From Longimicrobium sp. (GTDB lineage Bacteria > Gemmatimonadota > Gemmatimonadetes > Longimicrobiales > Longimicrobiaceae): 56,201 nt of DNA. Of this stretch, positions 24,077-33,800 are shown in pieces. The translations under genes were made by a program, and so were the position numbers. Location of the stretch: assembly GCA_036377595.1 (NCBI GenBank), contig DASUYB010000040.1:1-56201 (forward strand), given 5' to 3'. Positions within the stretch are counted from its first letter, which is position 1. Each line of letters begins with the position of its first letter. The notes beneath the pieces were generated by a model, which saw only the letters and a program-made list of their open reading frames with translations, searched no databases and was not told where the DNA came from.

Positions 24077-25248
24077 CGCCGCACCGTCCGGCGGTTGTCG
24101 GGGAAGAGCCACTGGTACGCGTACGGGAACTCGCGGCGCCAGAACCACTCCTGGTGCGTGCCGTCGGCGCGGATCATGGCGTCCATCTGCGTGCCCACCT
24201 GAAAGCCGGCCGCGCGCAGCGTGTCGATCATCGCCCGCTGGCCCTCGACGTAGAGCGCCGGCTGGTCTCCCTCGCGCGCGCCCCCGACGAAGTACAGGCG
24301 CGTCCCCGGCAGCGGCCTGGCGGCGCGCGCGAAGGCGTAGTTCTGCTCCGAGAACCAGAACGCGGGCGAGAAGATCCCCGCTCGCCCGAACACCTCGGGA
24401 TATTTGAGCGCCGCGTAGAGCGAGATCAGCCCGCCCATGCTCGAGCCCGCGACGCCCGTGTGCAGCCGGTCGGGGAGCGTGCGGTAGCGGCGGTCGATGT
24501 ACGGCTTGAGCGTGCGCGCCAGGAAGTCGACGTACGCGTCGCCCTCGCCGCCGCCGTAGCGCGGGTTGCGGAAGGGCGAGTACTCGTCCAGCCGCTTGGT
24601 CCCGCCGTGGTCGACGGCCACGACGATCACCCCGCGGTCGCCGCGCGCGTGCAGCGAGTCGAGCGTCTCGTCCACCTCCCACTCGCCGAAGCCGCTCGTC
24701 GCGTTGTCGAACACGTTCTGCCCGTCGTGCATGTACAGCACGGGGTAGCGGCGATGCGACGTGGCGTAATCGGGCGGGAGATAGATCCACACGCGCCGCG
24801 TCCGCCCCAGCTGCGGGATGGAGAAGGCGGTGTCGAGCACGGTGACCGACGACGTCGCGGTGTGCGGCCGCGGCGCGATCTTCCGCGGGTCCTGCCACCC
24901 CGCCACGGCGCCCGTCCACGTCGCCGCGCCGGAGGCGGGGACGAAGAAGCGGCGGTTGGCGACGCCGCCGCCCGTGCTGTCGACCTCCACCTTTTCCCAC
25001 GAGCCGCGGGTGAACTTGAACTCGATCGGCCCGCGCACGGATTCCGGCAGGGTGATGGCGTACTCGCCGTCGCCGCCGCGCGCCAGGCGGTAGTCGGGGT
25101 TCCCGGGATTCCAGCCGTTGAAGCCGCCGGCGATGTAGACGGGCGAGTCCGCCGGCGTCGACGGCGGCACGCGCAGCCTCAGCGTCAGCTGCGCATCTGC
25201 CGCGGAAGTGACCAGCAGCGCCGCCGCCGCGACGATGCGCGGAATCAT
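24073..25248 (-). CDS. secreted esterase with N-terminal glycogen-binding-like domain
   Basis: 391 residues with a signal peptide (ending SAADA). An early-set domain follows with VYIAGGFNGWNPGN, the pattern of CBM48/AMPK-type modules. Then comes an alpha/beta-hydrolase of the enterochelin-esterase (esterase D) family: RVWIYLPPDY, VLYMHDGQNVFD, the nucleophile elbow GSSMGG and a late THQEWFW His. Similar Bacteroidota proteins in polysaccharide loci remove acyl groups from glycans; that role is inferred here. It follows the GH97 gene with a hairpin between them. Confidence 0.85.
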   Translation of the reverse strand: MIPRIVAAAALLVTSAADAQLTLRLRVPPSTPADSPVYIAGGFNGWNPGNPDYRLARGGDGEYAITLPESVRGPIEFKFTRGSWEKVEVDSTGGGVANRRFFVPASGAATWTGAVAGWQDPRKIAPRPHTATSSVTVLDTAFSIPQLGRTRRVWIYLPPDYATSHRRYPVLYMHDGQNVFDNATSGFGEWEVDETLDSLHARGDRGVIVVAVDHGGTKRLDEYSPFRNPRYGGGEGDAYVDFLARTLKPYIDRRYRTLPDRLHTGVAGSSMGGLISLYAALKYPEVFGRAGIFSPAFWFSEQNYAFARAARPLPGTRLYFVGGAREGDQPALYVEGQRAMIDTLRAAGFQVGTQMDAMIRADGTHQEWFWRREFPYAYQWLFPDNRRTVRR

Positions 25249-25279
25249 GCGCCGAAAGCCGCGTCCCGCACTCAGTTCT

Positions 25280-25310
25280 CCCCCTTCTCCTGCAGTTCGG
25301 GAGAAGGGGG
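25280..25310. terminator. hairpin between GH97 and esterase genes
   Basis: CCCCCTTCTCC (25280-25290) and GGAGAAGGGGG (25300-25310) form a perfect 11-base stem with a 9-base loop. It could attenuate transcription inside the operon or protect the GH97 mRNA 3' end. Confidence 0.55.
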
Positions 25311-25346
25311 TCGGGGGGATGAGGGGCCGCAGGGGCACGCGCATCG

Positions 25347-27401
25347 TCACGGCGCCGGACGGATGCGGATGGCCTGGCCGCCGCCGGGCGCCAGCACCAC
25401 GCGCAGCCGCGTCGCGCTGGTCACGTTCTGCCGCGAGATGGCGACGGGGAGCGGGTTGTCGCGCCAGTTGGCGCCGGGGCCGTCGGCGTAGATCTCCGCG
25501 ACGTAGCGGCGCCCGGGGGTGAGGAAGCCGAGCGGCACGTCGAAGGTGCGCCCCTCCTCGTCGGTGATGGCGCCGAAGAACCAGGTGTCGGCGCCGCGCT
25601 GCTTCCGCGCGACGAGGACGTAGTCGCCGATGCGGCCCTGCAGCACGCGCGTGGTATCCCAGTCCACCGCCACGTCGCGGATGAACTGGAAGGCGGGCTG
25701 CCCCTCGTAGTTCTCGGGCAGGTCCGCCGCCATCTGCAGCGGCGAGTAGAGCACGACGTACAGGGCGAGCTGCTTCGCGAGCGTGGTGCGCGGCCGCGGC
25801 TCCTCGGGGCGGCGCGGCTGGCCGTTGGCGCTGCGGAGGAGCAGGTCGAAGATCCCCGGGGTGAAGTCCATCGGCCCGGTCAGCATCCGCGTGAAGAAGA
25901 GGATGGTCTCGTGCTCGGGCGGGTTGCCGCCTTCCCCGCCCCACGCGTTGTACTCCATCCCCCGCGCGCCCTCGCGGGCCATGATGTTGGGCCAGGTACG
26001 CCGCTCGCCGGTGTCCTTGATGGGCTCGTGCACGTCCACCATCAGCCCGTAGCGCGCCGCCGTCTCGATCACCCGGCGGTGGTGGCGCACCATGAACTGC
26101 CCCTGGTGCGCGTGCCCCTGTTCGGTGTAGTCGCCCACGTAGCCGGTCTTCACCGCGCGCACGCCCACGCGCTGGTACAGCGCCATCGCCGAGTCCAGCT
26201 GCCGCTCGTAGTTGCCGATCACCGTGGCCGTCTCGTGGTGGCCGATCAGCGTGAGCCCCTTCTGCCGCGCGTAGGCCGCCAGCCCCGGCAGGTCGAAGTC
26301 GGGATAGGGCTGGGTGAAGGAGAAGTTGGCCTTCCCCGTGTTGAACCAGTCCACGTCCCACCCCGTGTTCCACCCCTCCACCAGCGTGCCGCCCAGCCCG
26401 TTGGCCGCGGCGAAGTCGAGGTAGCGTCGGGTGTTGGCCGTCGTGGCCCCGTGCTTCGGACCGGAGCCCCAGGTCTGCGTGTTGATGTGCATCCCCCACC
26501 AGATGCCGTTGTACTTCATCGGCCTGATCCAGCTGGTGTTCTGGATCCGGCTGGGGGGATTGAGGTTGAGGGTGAGGACGGAGGGCGCCAGGTCCTCCAC
26601 CCGGTCGGCGAGCTGGAGGGTGCGCCAGGGGGTGACGAAGGGCGCCGTCCCCCGCACCGCCACGCCGTCCGCCCACTTGGCGAGGTACGACCGCAGCGTC
26701 CGCCCGCCCTCGCGCGTGTTCACCAGGTACATCCCCGCGTAGTCGACCAGGTTGGCCTCGTGGACGACGACCTGCACGCCGCTGGTCAGCTGCAGCGTCA
26801 GCGGCGTCTGCACGCTGTCGAGCCGGCTGATGGGGCCCGACGAGTACAGGCGCTCCTGGCGGTCGGGGTCGCAGCAGGTGGAGGGGATCCACCACGCCCG
26901 CCCGTTGTCGGCGAAGGCGAACTCGGTGAGCTCCTCCATCATCTCGAACTCGCGGAAGCCGGCGCTGTCCGACACCTCGTAGCGGAAGCCGAGCCCGTCG
27001 TCGAACACGCGGAAGACCACGGCGAAGCGGCGGCCGGGCGCCCTGTCCTCCGCGACGCGAACGCGCAGCTCGCGGTGATGGTCGCGCACGCGCGCCACCT
27101 CGCCCCAGGGCTGCGTCCACACGGTGTTGGCCGAGTCGCGCGACGCGCCGGTGATGCGCAAGCCGGTGCGCAGCGAGTCACCCCCGCGGAACGCGAACCC
27201 CAGCCGCGACGGCATGAGGATGTTCTTCCCGTCGCGGGTGACCGCGTACCAGAGCTGCCCCTCGCGCACGCCCACCGTCACCCGGTTGCGCCCGTCGGGC
27301 GAGGCCACGCGCATCTCCTGCTGCGCCACCGCCGGCGACGCCAGCGCGGCCAGTCCCGCGGCCACGGCGATGCGAACCAGCCTCCGCGACGATCTCCCCA
27401 T
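25347..27401 (-). CDS. GH97 alpha-glucosidase, SusB-like (inverting type)
   Basis: About 684 residues. The ATG at 27401 is preferred because AGGAGAG lies five bases upstream. The signal peptide ends SPAVAQ. GH97 features: a long N-terminal beta-sandwich, the barrel start GGTLVEGWNTGWDVDW, VKTGYVGDY, MVDVHEPIKDTGERRTWPN and EYNAWGGEGGNPPEHE. In retaining GH97 enzymes an Asp follows VK; here the VKTG form is that of the inverting SusB type. It would cleave maltose and longer alpha-glucosides in the periplasm, with the Glu residues of the HEP and GGEGG blocks as base and acid candidates. It stands in the susC/susD operon, the same partners as in the Bacteroides starch system. Confidence 0.93.
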   Translation of the reverse strand: MGRSSRRLVRIAVAAGLAALASPAVAQQEMRVASPDGRNRVTVGVREGQLWYAVTRDGKNILMPSRLGFAFRGGDSLRTGLRITGASRDSANTVWTQPWGEVARVRDHHRELRVRVAEDRAPGRRFAVVFRVFDDGLGFRYEVSDSAGFREFEMMEELTEFAFADNGRAWWIPSTCCDPDRQERLYSSGPISRLDSVQTPLTLQLTSGVQVVVHEANLVDYAGMYLVNTREGGRTLRSYLAKWADGVAVRGTAPFVTPWRTLQLADRVEDLAPSVLTLNLNPPSRIQNTSWIRPMKYNGIWWGMHINTQTWGSGPKHGATTANTRRYLDFAAANGLGGTLVEGWNTGWDVDWFNTGKANFSFTQPYPDFDLPGLAAYARQKGLTLIGHHETATVIGNYERQLDSAMALYQRVGVRAVKTGYVGDYTEQGHAHQGQFMVRHHRRVIETAARYGLMVDVHEPIKDTGERRTWPNIMAREGARGMEYNAWGGEGGNPPEHETILFFTRMLTGPMDFTPGIFDLLLRSANGQPRRPEEPRPRTTLAKQLALYVVLYSPLQMAADLPENYEGQPAFQFIRDVAVDWDTTRVLQGRIGDYVLVARKQRGADTWFFGAITDEEGRTFDVPLGFLTPGRRYVAEIYADGPGANWRDNPLPVAISRQNVTSATRLRVVLAPGGGQAIRIRPAP

Positions 27402-27459
27402 CTCCACTCTCCTCATCCCTCGTTCTTTCGTTCGTCTTCGGATTATGCGCGACGATGCG

Positions 27460-27504
27460 AGTGAACTCGCGGCTACAACGACACGCAGTCCGCCTTCGCG
27501 GACT
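27460..27504. repeat. dispersed repeat ending in a CTTCG hairpin, copy 2
   Basis: The same unit as 17255-17300: ACTCGCGGCTACAACGACAC then AGTCCGCCTTCGCGGACT (27487-27504), between the alpha-amylase and GH97 genes. Confidence 0.65.
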
Positions 27505-27512
27505 TCAACCGA

Positions 27513-29108
27513 TCACAGCTTCGTCGCGGCGTCGATGGCGATGGCGGTGTTCGCGGCCAGGTTGAGCTGCACCGATCCCGCCGCATCGATGATGATGCTC
27601 GTGCCCACGCACGACGCGCCGGTGCGGCCGCCGGTCAGCAGGTCGCAGTACGTCCCCGCGGGGAGGCCCGTCGCCACCGGGGTGGAGACGGCGGCGGCGT
27701 TGCGGTTGATCGCCACGAAGCCCTTGTTGCCGCGCGAGAAGGCGATCGCGTTGGCGCCGTCGTCCCACCAGTGATTCACGTCCGTCCCCGCCACCCGCCG
27801 GCGGAAGCCCACCATCCGCGCGATGTACGGGTCGCGGTGCTCGCACACCCACTGCCCCACCGCCGCCGTCTCCAGGCTCGCGGCGCAGCTGACGGGGAGC
27901 GTCCAACCGTTCGCGTCGCTGGGCGGGCCCATGTCGTTCTGCGCCGGGCGGTTGAACGCGTAGGCGGAGAGGATGGAGGGATAGCCGTAGGGCTGCGCCA
28001 GCATCCACACGTTGGCCAGGCGGAAGGTCTGCCCGTCGCGGTAGGAGATGCCGCCCGCGTGCTGCGTGTCGTGGTTCTGCAGGAAGACCACGGCCTTGTC
28101 CGACGGCATCAGCCCCCACGCCGCCTCGGAGAACTGGCTCCCCGCCGGGCCGTTGGGGTTGAGCTGGGAGATGCGCTGCCCGCCGTTGCCCAGGAACTTG
28201 TCCTGCACCCCGGTGAAGATGAACTCGGTGATGTCGGCCGCGCCGCCGGTCGAGTATCCCTCGCCGAAGTAGTCCTGCGGACGCAACGCCTCGCCCGAGC
28301 CGCCGATCACCTCCAGGAACCAGTACGGCAGCGGCCGCCCTTCGCTCGCCAGCGTCTGGTTGACCAGGTCCAGGATCTGGTCCAGCTCCACCTGCTGCAT
28401 GTGCTTCGCGGCGTCGATGCGGAACCCCGCGACGCCCAATCTCGCCAGGCCGATCAGATAATCCGCGATCTTCTGCCGCACCGACGACGAGCCGGTGTTG
28501 AGATCCGGCAGCCCCAGCAGCTCGCAGTCCTGCACGTTGGCGGCGTCCTGGTAGTTCGAGACGCCGCAGATGGGGTGATGGAAGTCGGACTCGGTGTAGA
28601 GGCCGGGATAGCTGTACTTGCTGTACGCGGTGCCGTTGCTCCCCGTCCCCGGGCTGGGAAAGTTGGTCATGTGGTTGATGACCGCGTCCACGTAGATCCC
28701 CACGCCCACCGCCCTGCACCGGCTCACCATGTCGATGAACTCGACGCGCGTCCCCGAGCGGCTCCGGTCGATGGAGTAGCTGACCGGCTGGTAGCGCTCG
28801 CTCCAGTCGTGGTTCGGGGTGATGGAGTGCTCCTGCGGGGGAGAGACCTGGACCGCCGCGAACCCCGCGGGGCCAAGGACGGTCTCGCACTCCGTGGCGA
28901 TGTCGGTCCACCGCCACTCGAACAGGTGCACGAACACGTCGCCCGCCGCCATGTGCCCGCTGGGGCGATAGGTGGGATCGAGCGACGGCCGCCCCGCCGG
29001 CGGCGGCTCCACAGGGGGCGGGGTAATCTCCCCTCCCCCTCCGCCGCCGCACGCGGCGAGCGTGGAGACGAGCAGCGCAGCCAGGATCCAGCGAAATCTC
29101 GAAATCAC
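27513..29108 (-). CDS. lipoprotein GH13 alpha-amylase
   Basis: About 531 residues. The GTG at 29108 is chosen because AGGA lies six bases upstream and a lipoprotein signal follows (ILAALLVSTLAACGGG). A Gly/Pro linker (EITPPPVEPPP) leads to a catalytic barrel with FEWRWTDIATECE, DAVINHM, GFRIDAAKHM (nucleophile), EVIGG (acid/base) and FLQNHDTQH. This is the layout of animal-type (GH13_24-like) alpha-amylases. The C-terminal beta domain has VAINRNAAAV. It should be exposed on the cell surface and cut starch into oligosaccharides for the SusC/SusD importer. Confidence 0.92.
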   Translation of the reverse strand: MISRFRWILAALLVSTLAACGGGGGGEITPPPVEPPPAGRPSLDPTYRPSGHMAAGDVFVHLFEWRWTDIATECETVLGPAGFAAVQVSPPQEHSITPNHDWSERYQPVSYSIDRSRSGTRVEFIDMVSRCRAVGVGIYVDAVINHMTNFPSPGTGSNGTAYSKYSYPGLYTESDFHHPICGVSNYQDAANVQDCELLGLPDLNTGSSSVRQKIADYLIGLARLGVAGFRIDAAKHMQQVELDQILDLVNQTLASEGRPLPYWFLEVIGGSGEALRPQDYFGEGYSTGGAADITEFIFTGVQDKFLGNGGQRISQLNPNGPAGSQFSEAAWGLMPSDKAVVFLQNHDTQHAGGISYRDGQTFRLANVWMLAQPYGYPSILSAYAFNRPAQNDMGPPSDANGWTLPVSCAASLETAAVGQWVCEHRDPYIARMVGFRRRVAGTDVNHWWDDGANAIAFSRGNKGFVAINRNAAAVSTPVATGLPAGTYCDLLTGGRTGASCVGTSIIIDAAGSVQLNLAANTAIAIDAATKL

Positions 29109-29191
29109 CACGGGTCCTTCAGCTCGGCTGATGCAACCACGCCCCGCAGCGCCGCCGGGGTGCGGCAGCGGCTGCGGGGCGAGGGTGGCGC

Positions 29192-29217
29192 GGAGGGCGC
29201 CCCGAAAGGCGCCCTCC
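29192..29217 (-). terminator. hairpin between susD and the amylase gene
   Basis: A perfect 10-base stem, GGAGGGCGCC (29192-29201) and GGCGCCCTCC (29208-29217), with loop CCGAAA, 16 bases past the susD stop codon. Probably a partial terminator that lowers expression of downstream enzymes relative to susC/susD. Confidence 0.6.
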
Positions 29218-29232
29218 CCGTCGTGCGCGGGC

Positions 29233-30801
29233 TCAGTAGCCCGCATTCTGGGTCAGGTTGGGGTTGGCCAGCAGCTCCGACGAGGGAATCGGGTACAGGT
29301 CGCGGAACGCCTCCGTCACCTTCCCCGGCTTCACGCCGCCCTTCCACTGCCAGATCCCCGCGGTGGTGTACGTGCCGAAGCGGATCAGGTCGGTGCGGCG
29401 GTGCGCCTCCCAGAACAGCTCGCGCGCCCGCTCGTCCTTGATGAACGGCAGCGTCAGCTGCGCCGCGGTGATGTTGCCCGTGGCGTTGCCGTAGGCGCGC
29501 TGCCGCAGCGCGTTCACGTAGGCCAGCGCCTGCGCCTGCGTGCCGCCCCCGCCGCGCAGGAAGATCTCGGCGTACATCAGGTACGCGTCGGCCAGGCGGA
29601 ACATCGGGAAGTCGGTGTCGGGGAAGGTGGCGTTCGACCCCGGCTGCCCGCCCGACGTCACGTTCGAGTACTTGGGCGCGCCCACGCCGTCGTTGAAGTT
29701 GCCGATGCTGCCGATGTCGTTCGTCTGCCCGCTGGTGAAGAAGAACGCCCCGCGCGCGTCGCCGGCCGAGTACAGGTTGTAGACCTCGGGGCGCACCCGC
29801 AGCCCCCACCACCCGCCGTCGATCCCGTAGTTGGCCGAGTTCATGTTGCCGCCCACGGCCGCGTGCACCAGGAAGGTCATCCCGCCCCAGGTGCGCGTGT
29901 GCGCGCCGTCCGACGGCACCGCGAACACGATCTCGTCCGACGTGTTGTTGTCGGCCAGGAACAGGTGCCGGTAGCTGGGGTCCAGCGAGTAGGCGCCCGA
30001 GCCGATCACGTTCTGCACCGCCACCAGCGCGTCGGCCAGGCGCGGGGTGCCGGTGTACACGCCGGCGTTCAGGTACAGCTTGGCCAGCAGCATGTCCACC
30101 GCGCCGCGGTCGGCGCGCCCGTACTCGCCCGCGCCGGCCGCCGGAAGGCTGCCGCGGATGGCGTTCAGCTCGCTGACCACGAAGTTGAACACCTCGGCCC
30201 GCGTGCTCTGCGTGGGCGGCGTGGCGCCGATCTGGAAGTCTTCGGTCACCAGCGGCACGTTGCCGAACAGGTCGATCCCGTGCCAGTAGCTGAGCGCCCG
30301 CAGGAAGCGCGCTTCGGCGCGGTACTGGTGCACCTGGTTGACCAGGTCGGTGCCGGCGTTGCGCCCCTGCAGCTTCTGGTCGGTGGTCTCGCGCAGGAAC
30401 TCGTTGACCAGCGACACCTGGAAGAAGATGCGGTAGTACATCGCCGCCAGGAACGGGTTGGCCGCGCCCCACAGCTGCGTGTTCAGCTCGGGGAGCCCGT
30501 CGTCGCCCCAGCCGATCACCGCCTCGTCGGTCGGCAGCTCCTCGAGCTGCCAGTACTGGCGCAGGTAGTGGCTGAAGCCCTCGTCGATCCCCTCGATGTC
30601 GGCGCCACCGGCGGGGCCCTGCTGCCCCGTCACCTGCAGGCCGCCGTAGATCTTGGCCAGGAACGCCCGGTACGAGCTCGGGTCGTTGAAGATGTTGGAG
30701 CCCGTCACCGAGCTCTCGGGCTCGGTGGTGATGTCGGTGCACCCCGCGGCGCCCACCAGCAGGAGCGCCGCCGCGGCCACCGCCGCCGTGCGCAGTCTCA
30801 T
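29233..30801 (-). CDS. susD: SusD/RagB-family glycan-binding lipoprotein
   Basis: About 522 residues beginning MRLRTAAVAAAALLLVGAAGC, a lipoprotein signal. A start two codons earlier (30807) is also possible, but AGGAG spacing favours 30801. Helical repeats of the SusD fold are evident: QYRAEARFLRALSYWHGIDLF, VDMLLAKLYLNAGVYTG and, near the end, PFIKDERARELFWEAHRRTD. The C-terminus DLYPIPSSELLANPNLTQN is highly typical. It caps the SusC channel on the outer surface and binds incoming starch oligosaccharides. It lies 23 bases after susC. Confidence 0.95.
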   Translation of the reverse strand: MRLRTAAVAAAALLLVGAAGCTDITTEPESSVTGSNIFNDPSSYRAFLAKIYGGLQVTGQQGPAGGADIEGIDEGFSHYLRQYWQLEELPTDEAVIGWGDDGLPELNTQLWGAANPFLAAMYYRIFFQVSLVNEFLRETTDQKLQGRNAGTDLVNQVHQYRAEARFLRALSYWHGIDLFGNVPLVTEDFQIGATPPTQSTRAEVFNFVVSELNAIRGSLPAAGAGEYGRADRGAVDMLLAKLYLNAGVYTGTPRLADALVAVQNVIGSGAYSLDPSYRHLFLADNNTSDEIVFAVPSDGAHTRTWGGMTFLVHAAVGGNMNSANYGIDGGWWGLRVRPEVYNLYSAGDARGAFFFTSGQTNDIGSIGNFNDGVGAPKYSNVTSGGQPGSNATFPDTDFPMFRLADAYLMYAEIFLRGGGGTQAQALAYVNALRQRAYGNATGNITAAQLTLPFIKDERARELFWEAHRRTDLIRFGTYTTAGIWQWKGGVKPGKVTEAFRDLYPIPSSELLANPNLTQNAGY

Positions 30802-30824
30802 GGTCATCTCTCCTTGCGTTCTCC

Positions 30825-33800
30825 TCAGAACCCGATGCTGACGCCGGCCGAGAAGGTCCGGGAGCGCGGGTAGATGTTGTTGTCGATGCCGCCGAGACCC
30901 GCCTCGGGGTCGACGCCGCTGTAGCCGCTCAGGGTGAACACGTTCTGGATGGTGCCGAACACGCGCATGCTCTGCACCTGGCGCAGCCGCGGGAGCGTGT
31001 ACCCCAGCGTCAGGTTGTCCATGCGCAGGAACGACGCGTCCTCGACGTACCAGTCGGAGAAGAACTGCGGCTGCACGAAGTTGGTCTCCAGCACCGACGC
31101 GTGCAGGTTGATGGGGCCGCTGGCCTGGTTCAGCAGGTTGTACCACCCCTGGCTCGAGGCCAGGTTGTTGTACACGTAGTTCCCCAGGTAGGCGCGCAGC
31201 GTGAAGCTCATGTCCAGGTTGCGCCACCCCACCTGCGAGGTGTGCGCCAGGATCCAGGTGGGCGTGGGCGAGTGGAACGGGCGCCGGTCTTCCGAGGTGA
31301 TCTGGTTGTCGCCGTTCCGGTCCACGTACATGTCGAGCAGGTTGTTGCTGTACACCGGCTTGCCGTTCGAGTCGAGCTTGTGCTCGAACACGAAGAACGA
31401 GTTCACCGGCACGTCGGGCTGCAGCACCTGGATGCGGCTCCCCACGCCGCCCGAGATGTTCCCCACCAGGATGCGGTCGCTGGTCGAGGCCAGCGGGTTG
31501 ATGCTCAGCAGCCGGTTCCTGTTGGTCGACGCGTTGAAGCTGGCGTTCCACGACAGCCCGCGGTTGGCGCCGCGCAGCACCTGCGCGTTCACGCTCACCT
31601 CGAAGCCGGTGTTGCGCATGCTGCCGATGTTGGTGGTCACGAAGTTCGACAGGTTCGTCCCCGCGGCCACCGGGATGCGGAAGAGCAGGTCGTCGGTGTC
31701 CTTCACGTAGTACTCGAGGCTGCCGGTGATGCGGTTGTCGAACAGCCCGTAGTCGAGCCCCACGTTCCACGAGGTGGTCTCCTCCCACTTGATGTTGGGG
31801 TCGACGGCGCTCGGGCGGATGGTGGTGACGAAGGTGTTGCCGAACTGCACCTGGGCGAACTGGTCGCCGTAGGTGTAGGCCGGGGCCCACAGGTAGTCGC
31901 CGATGGCCTGGTTGCCGTTGACGCCCCACGAGCCGCGCAGCTTGAGCTCCGACAGCGGCGTGCTCTGCGGGAACCACGACTCCTCGTTCACCCGCCACCC
32001 CAGCGCGGCCGCCGGGAAGGTGCCCCACTGGTTGGCCGGCCCGAAGCGCGACGAGCCGTCACGCCGCACGGAAAGGGTGAGGAGATAGCGGTCCATCAGC
32101 GTCCAGTTCACCCGGCCGAAGAACGAGGCCAGCCGCGTCTCGCGGGTGAACAGCGTGGGCACGTTCTCCACCGCGGTGGGCACGCCGTTGATCCCCAGCA
32201 GATCCGACGACAGCCCGCGCGCGTAGAACGCCGGGTAGTCGCCGTCGGTCGACTGGTACGAGTAGCCCGCCGTGGCGTCCACGTCGCTGTTCAGCCCGCC
32301 CAGGCGCTTCTGGTAGGTCAGGAAGGCGTCGACCAGCCCGGTGGTCTCGCTCGGGTTCGAGCGGCTGACGGTGCCGGTGGGGCAGGGCGAGCTGGTGCAC
32401 GACACCGGGTTCTCGATCTGCGACTGCAGCGTGCTGGGGAAGAAGGAGCGCCGCTCCGACTTGGCCACGTCGTAGCCCAGGCGCACCGTCCCCGACAGCG
32501 CCTCGAGGAAGGGCATCTGGTAGCGTGCCTCCACGTCGCCGATGCTGCGGTAGGTCGTTCCCTGGTCCACCACCAGCGCCAGCTCGGCCACCGGGTTGTT
32601 CGGCGCCAGCGTGAACGCCGTCTGCTCGAAGAACGACCCCGACCCCGTGCGGATGGACTGCGTGGGATCGAAGTTGGTGGCGCTTCCCAGCACCGCGCCC
32701 GGGGTGAAGTCGTCGTTGGTGCGGGCGCCGCGCAGGTTTGCGCGGATGTTCAGCCGGTTGTCGAACAGCCGGTGGTTGTAGTTCAGCGCGGCCGAGGCGC
32801 GGTCCAGGCTCGACCCGCGCACCACGCCGTCCTGCTTCAGGTAATTCAGCGACAGGCGGTAGTTCATGTTCTGCCCGCCCGCCCCCGCGATGGCCAGCGA
32901 GTGCTCCTGCCCCACGCCGTGGCGCTCCACCGCGGCCCGCCAGTCGGTGCTGGCGTTGCCCAGGTAGGAGACGCGCGACGGCGCGTGCTGCGCCACGGCC
33001 GCGCGGAACTGGTCGGCCGTCAGCATGTCGGGCTGGCGGATGATGCTCGAGGTGGAGAACGAGTTGCTGTAGGTGAACTGCGGGCCGCGCGTGGCCCCCG
33101 TCTTGGTCTCCACGATGATCACGCCGTTGGCGCCGCGCGAGCCGTAGATGGCCGTCGACGAGGCGTCCTTCAGCACCGTGATGCGCGCGATGTCGTCGGG
33201 GTTGATGAAGTTCAGCGGGTTGCGCCCGGCCGACAGGCCGCCGCCCGGCTCCAGCGGCACGCCGTCGACCACCACCAGCGGCTCGTTGCTGGCGTTCACG
33301 CTGGTGCCGCCGCGGATGCGGATGCTGGTGCCGCCGCCGGGCTCGCCCGTCGTGACCACCTGCACGCCGGCCACCTTCCCCTGCACCAGCTGCTCGGGAG
33401 AGACCACGCGGCCGGTGTTGAACTCCTCGGCGCCCACGGCCTGCACCGAGCCGGTCACGTCGCGCACCCGGCGCTCGCCGTAGCCGATGGCCACCACGCC
33501 GGTGAGGGCCACGGCCGAGGGCTGGAGGGTGAAGTTGGCGGTGGCCGTCTGGCCGGCCGCCACCGTCACCGCCTGGGTCGAGGGCGCGTGCCCCAGCACG
33601 GTGGCGGTCACGCGCTGCGCGCCCGCGGGCGCGTTCAGCGTGTAGCGCCCGTCGGGCCCCGTCACCGCGCGCGCCGAGGTGCCCGCCACCGTGACCGTGG
33701 CCCCGGAGAGCGCGCGCCCGCCGTCGGCCGAGGTGACGCTGCCGGTGACCTGCCCCGTTTGTGCGTACAGCGGACCGCCGGCGCATAGCGCGGCGATCAT

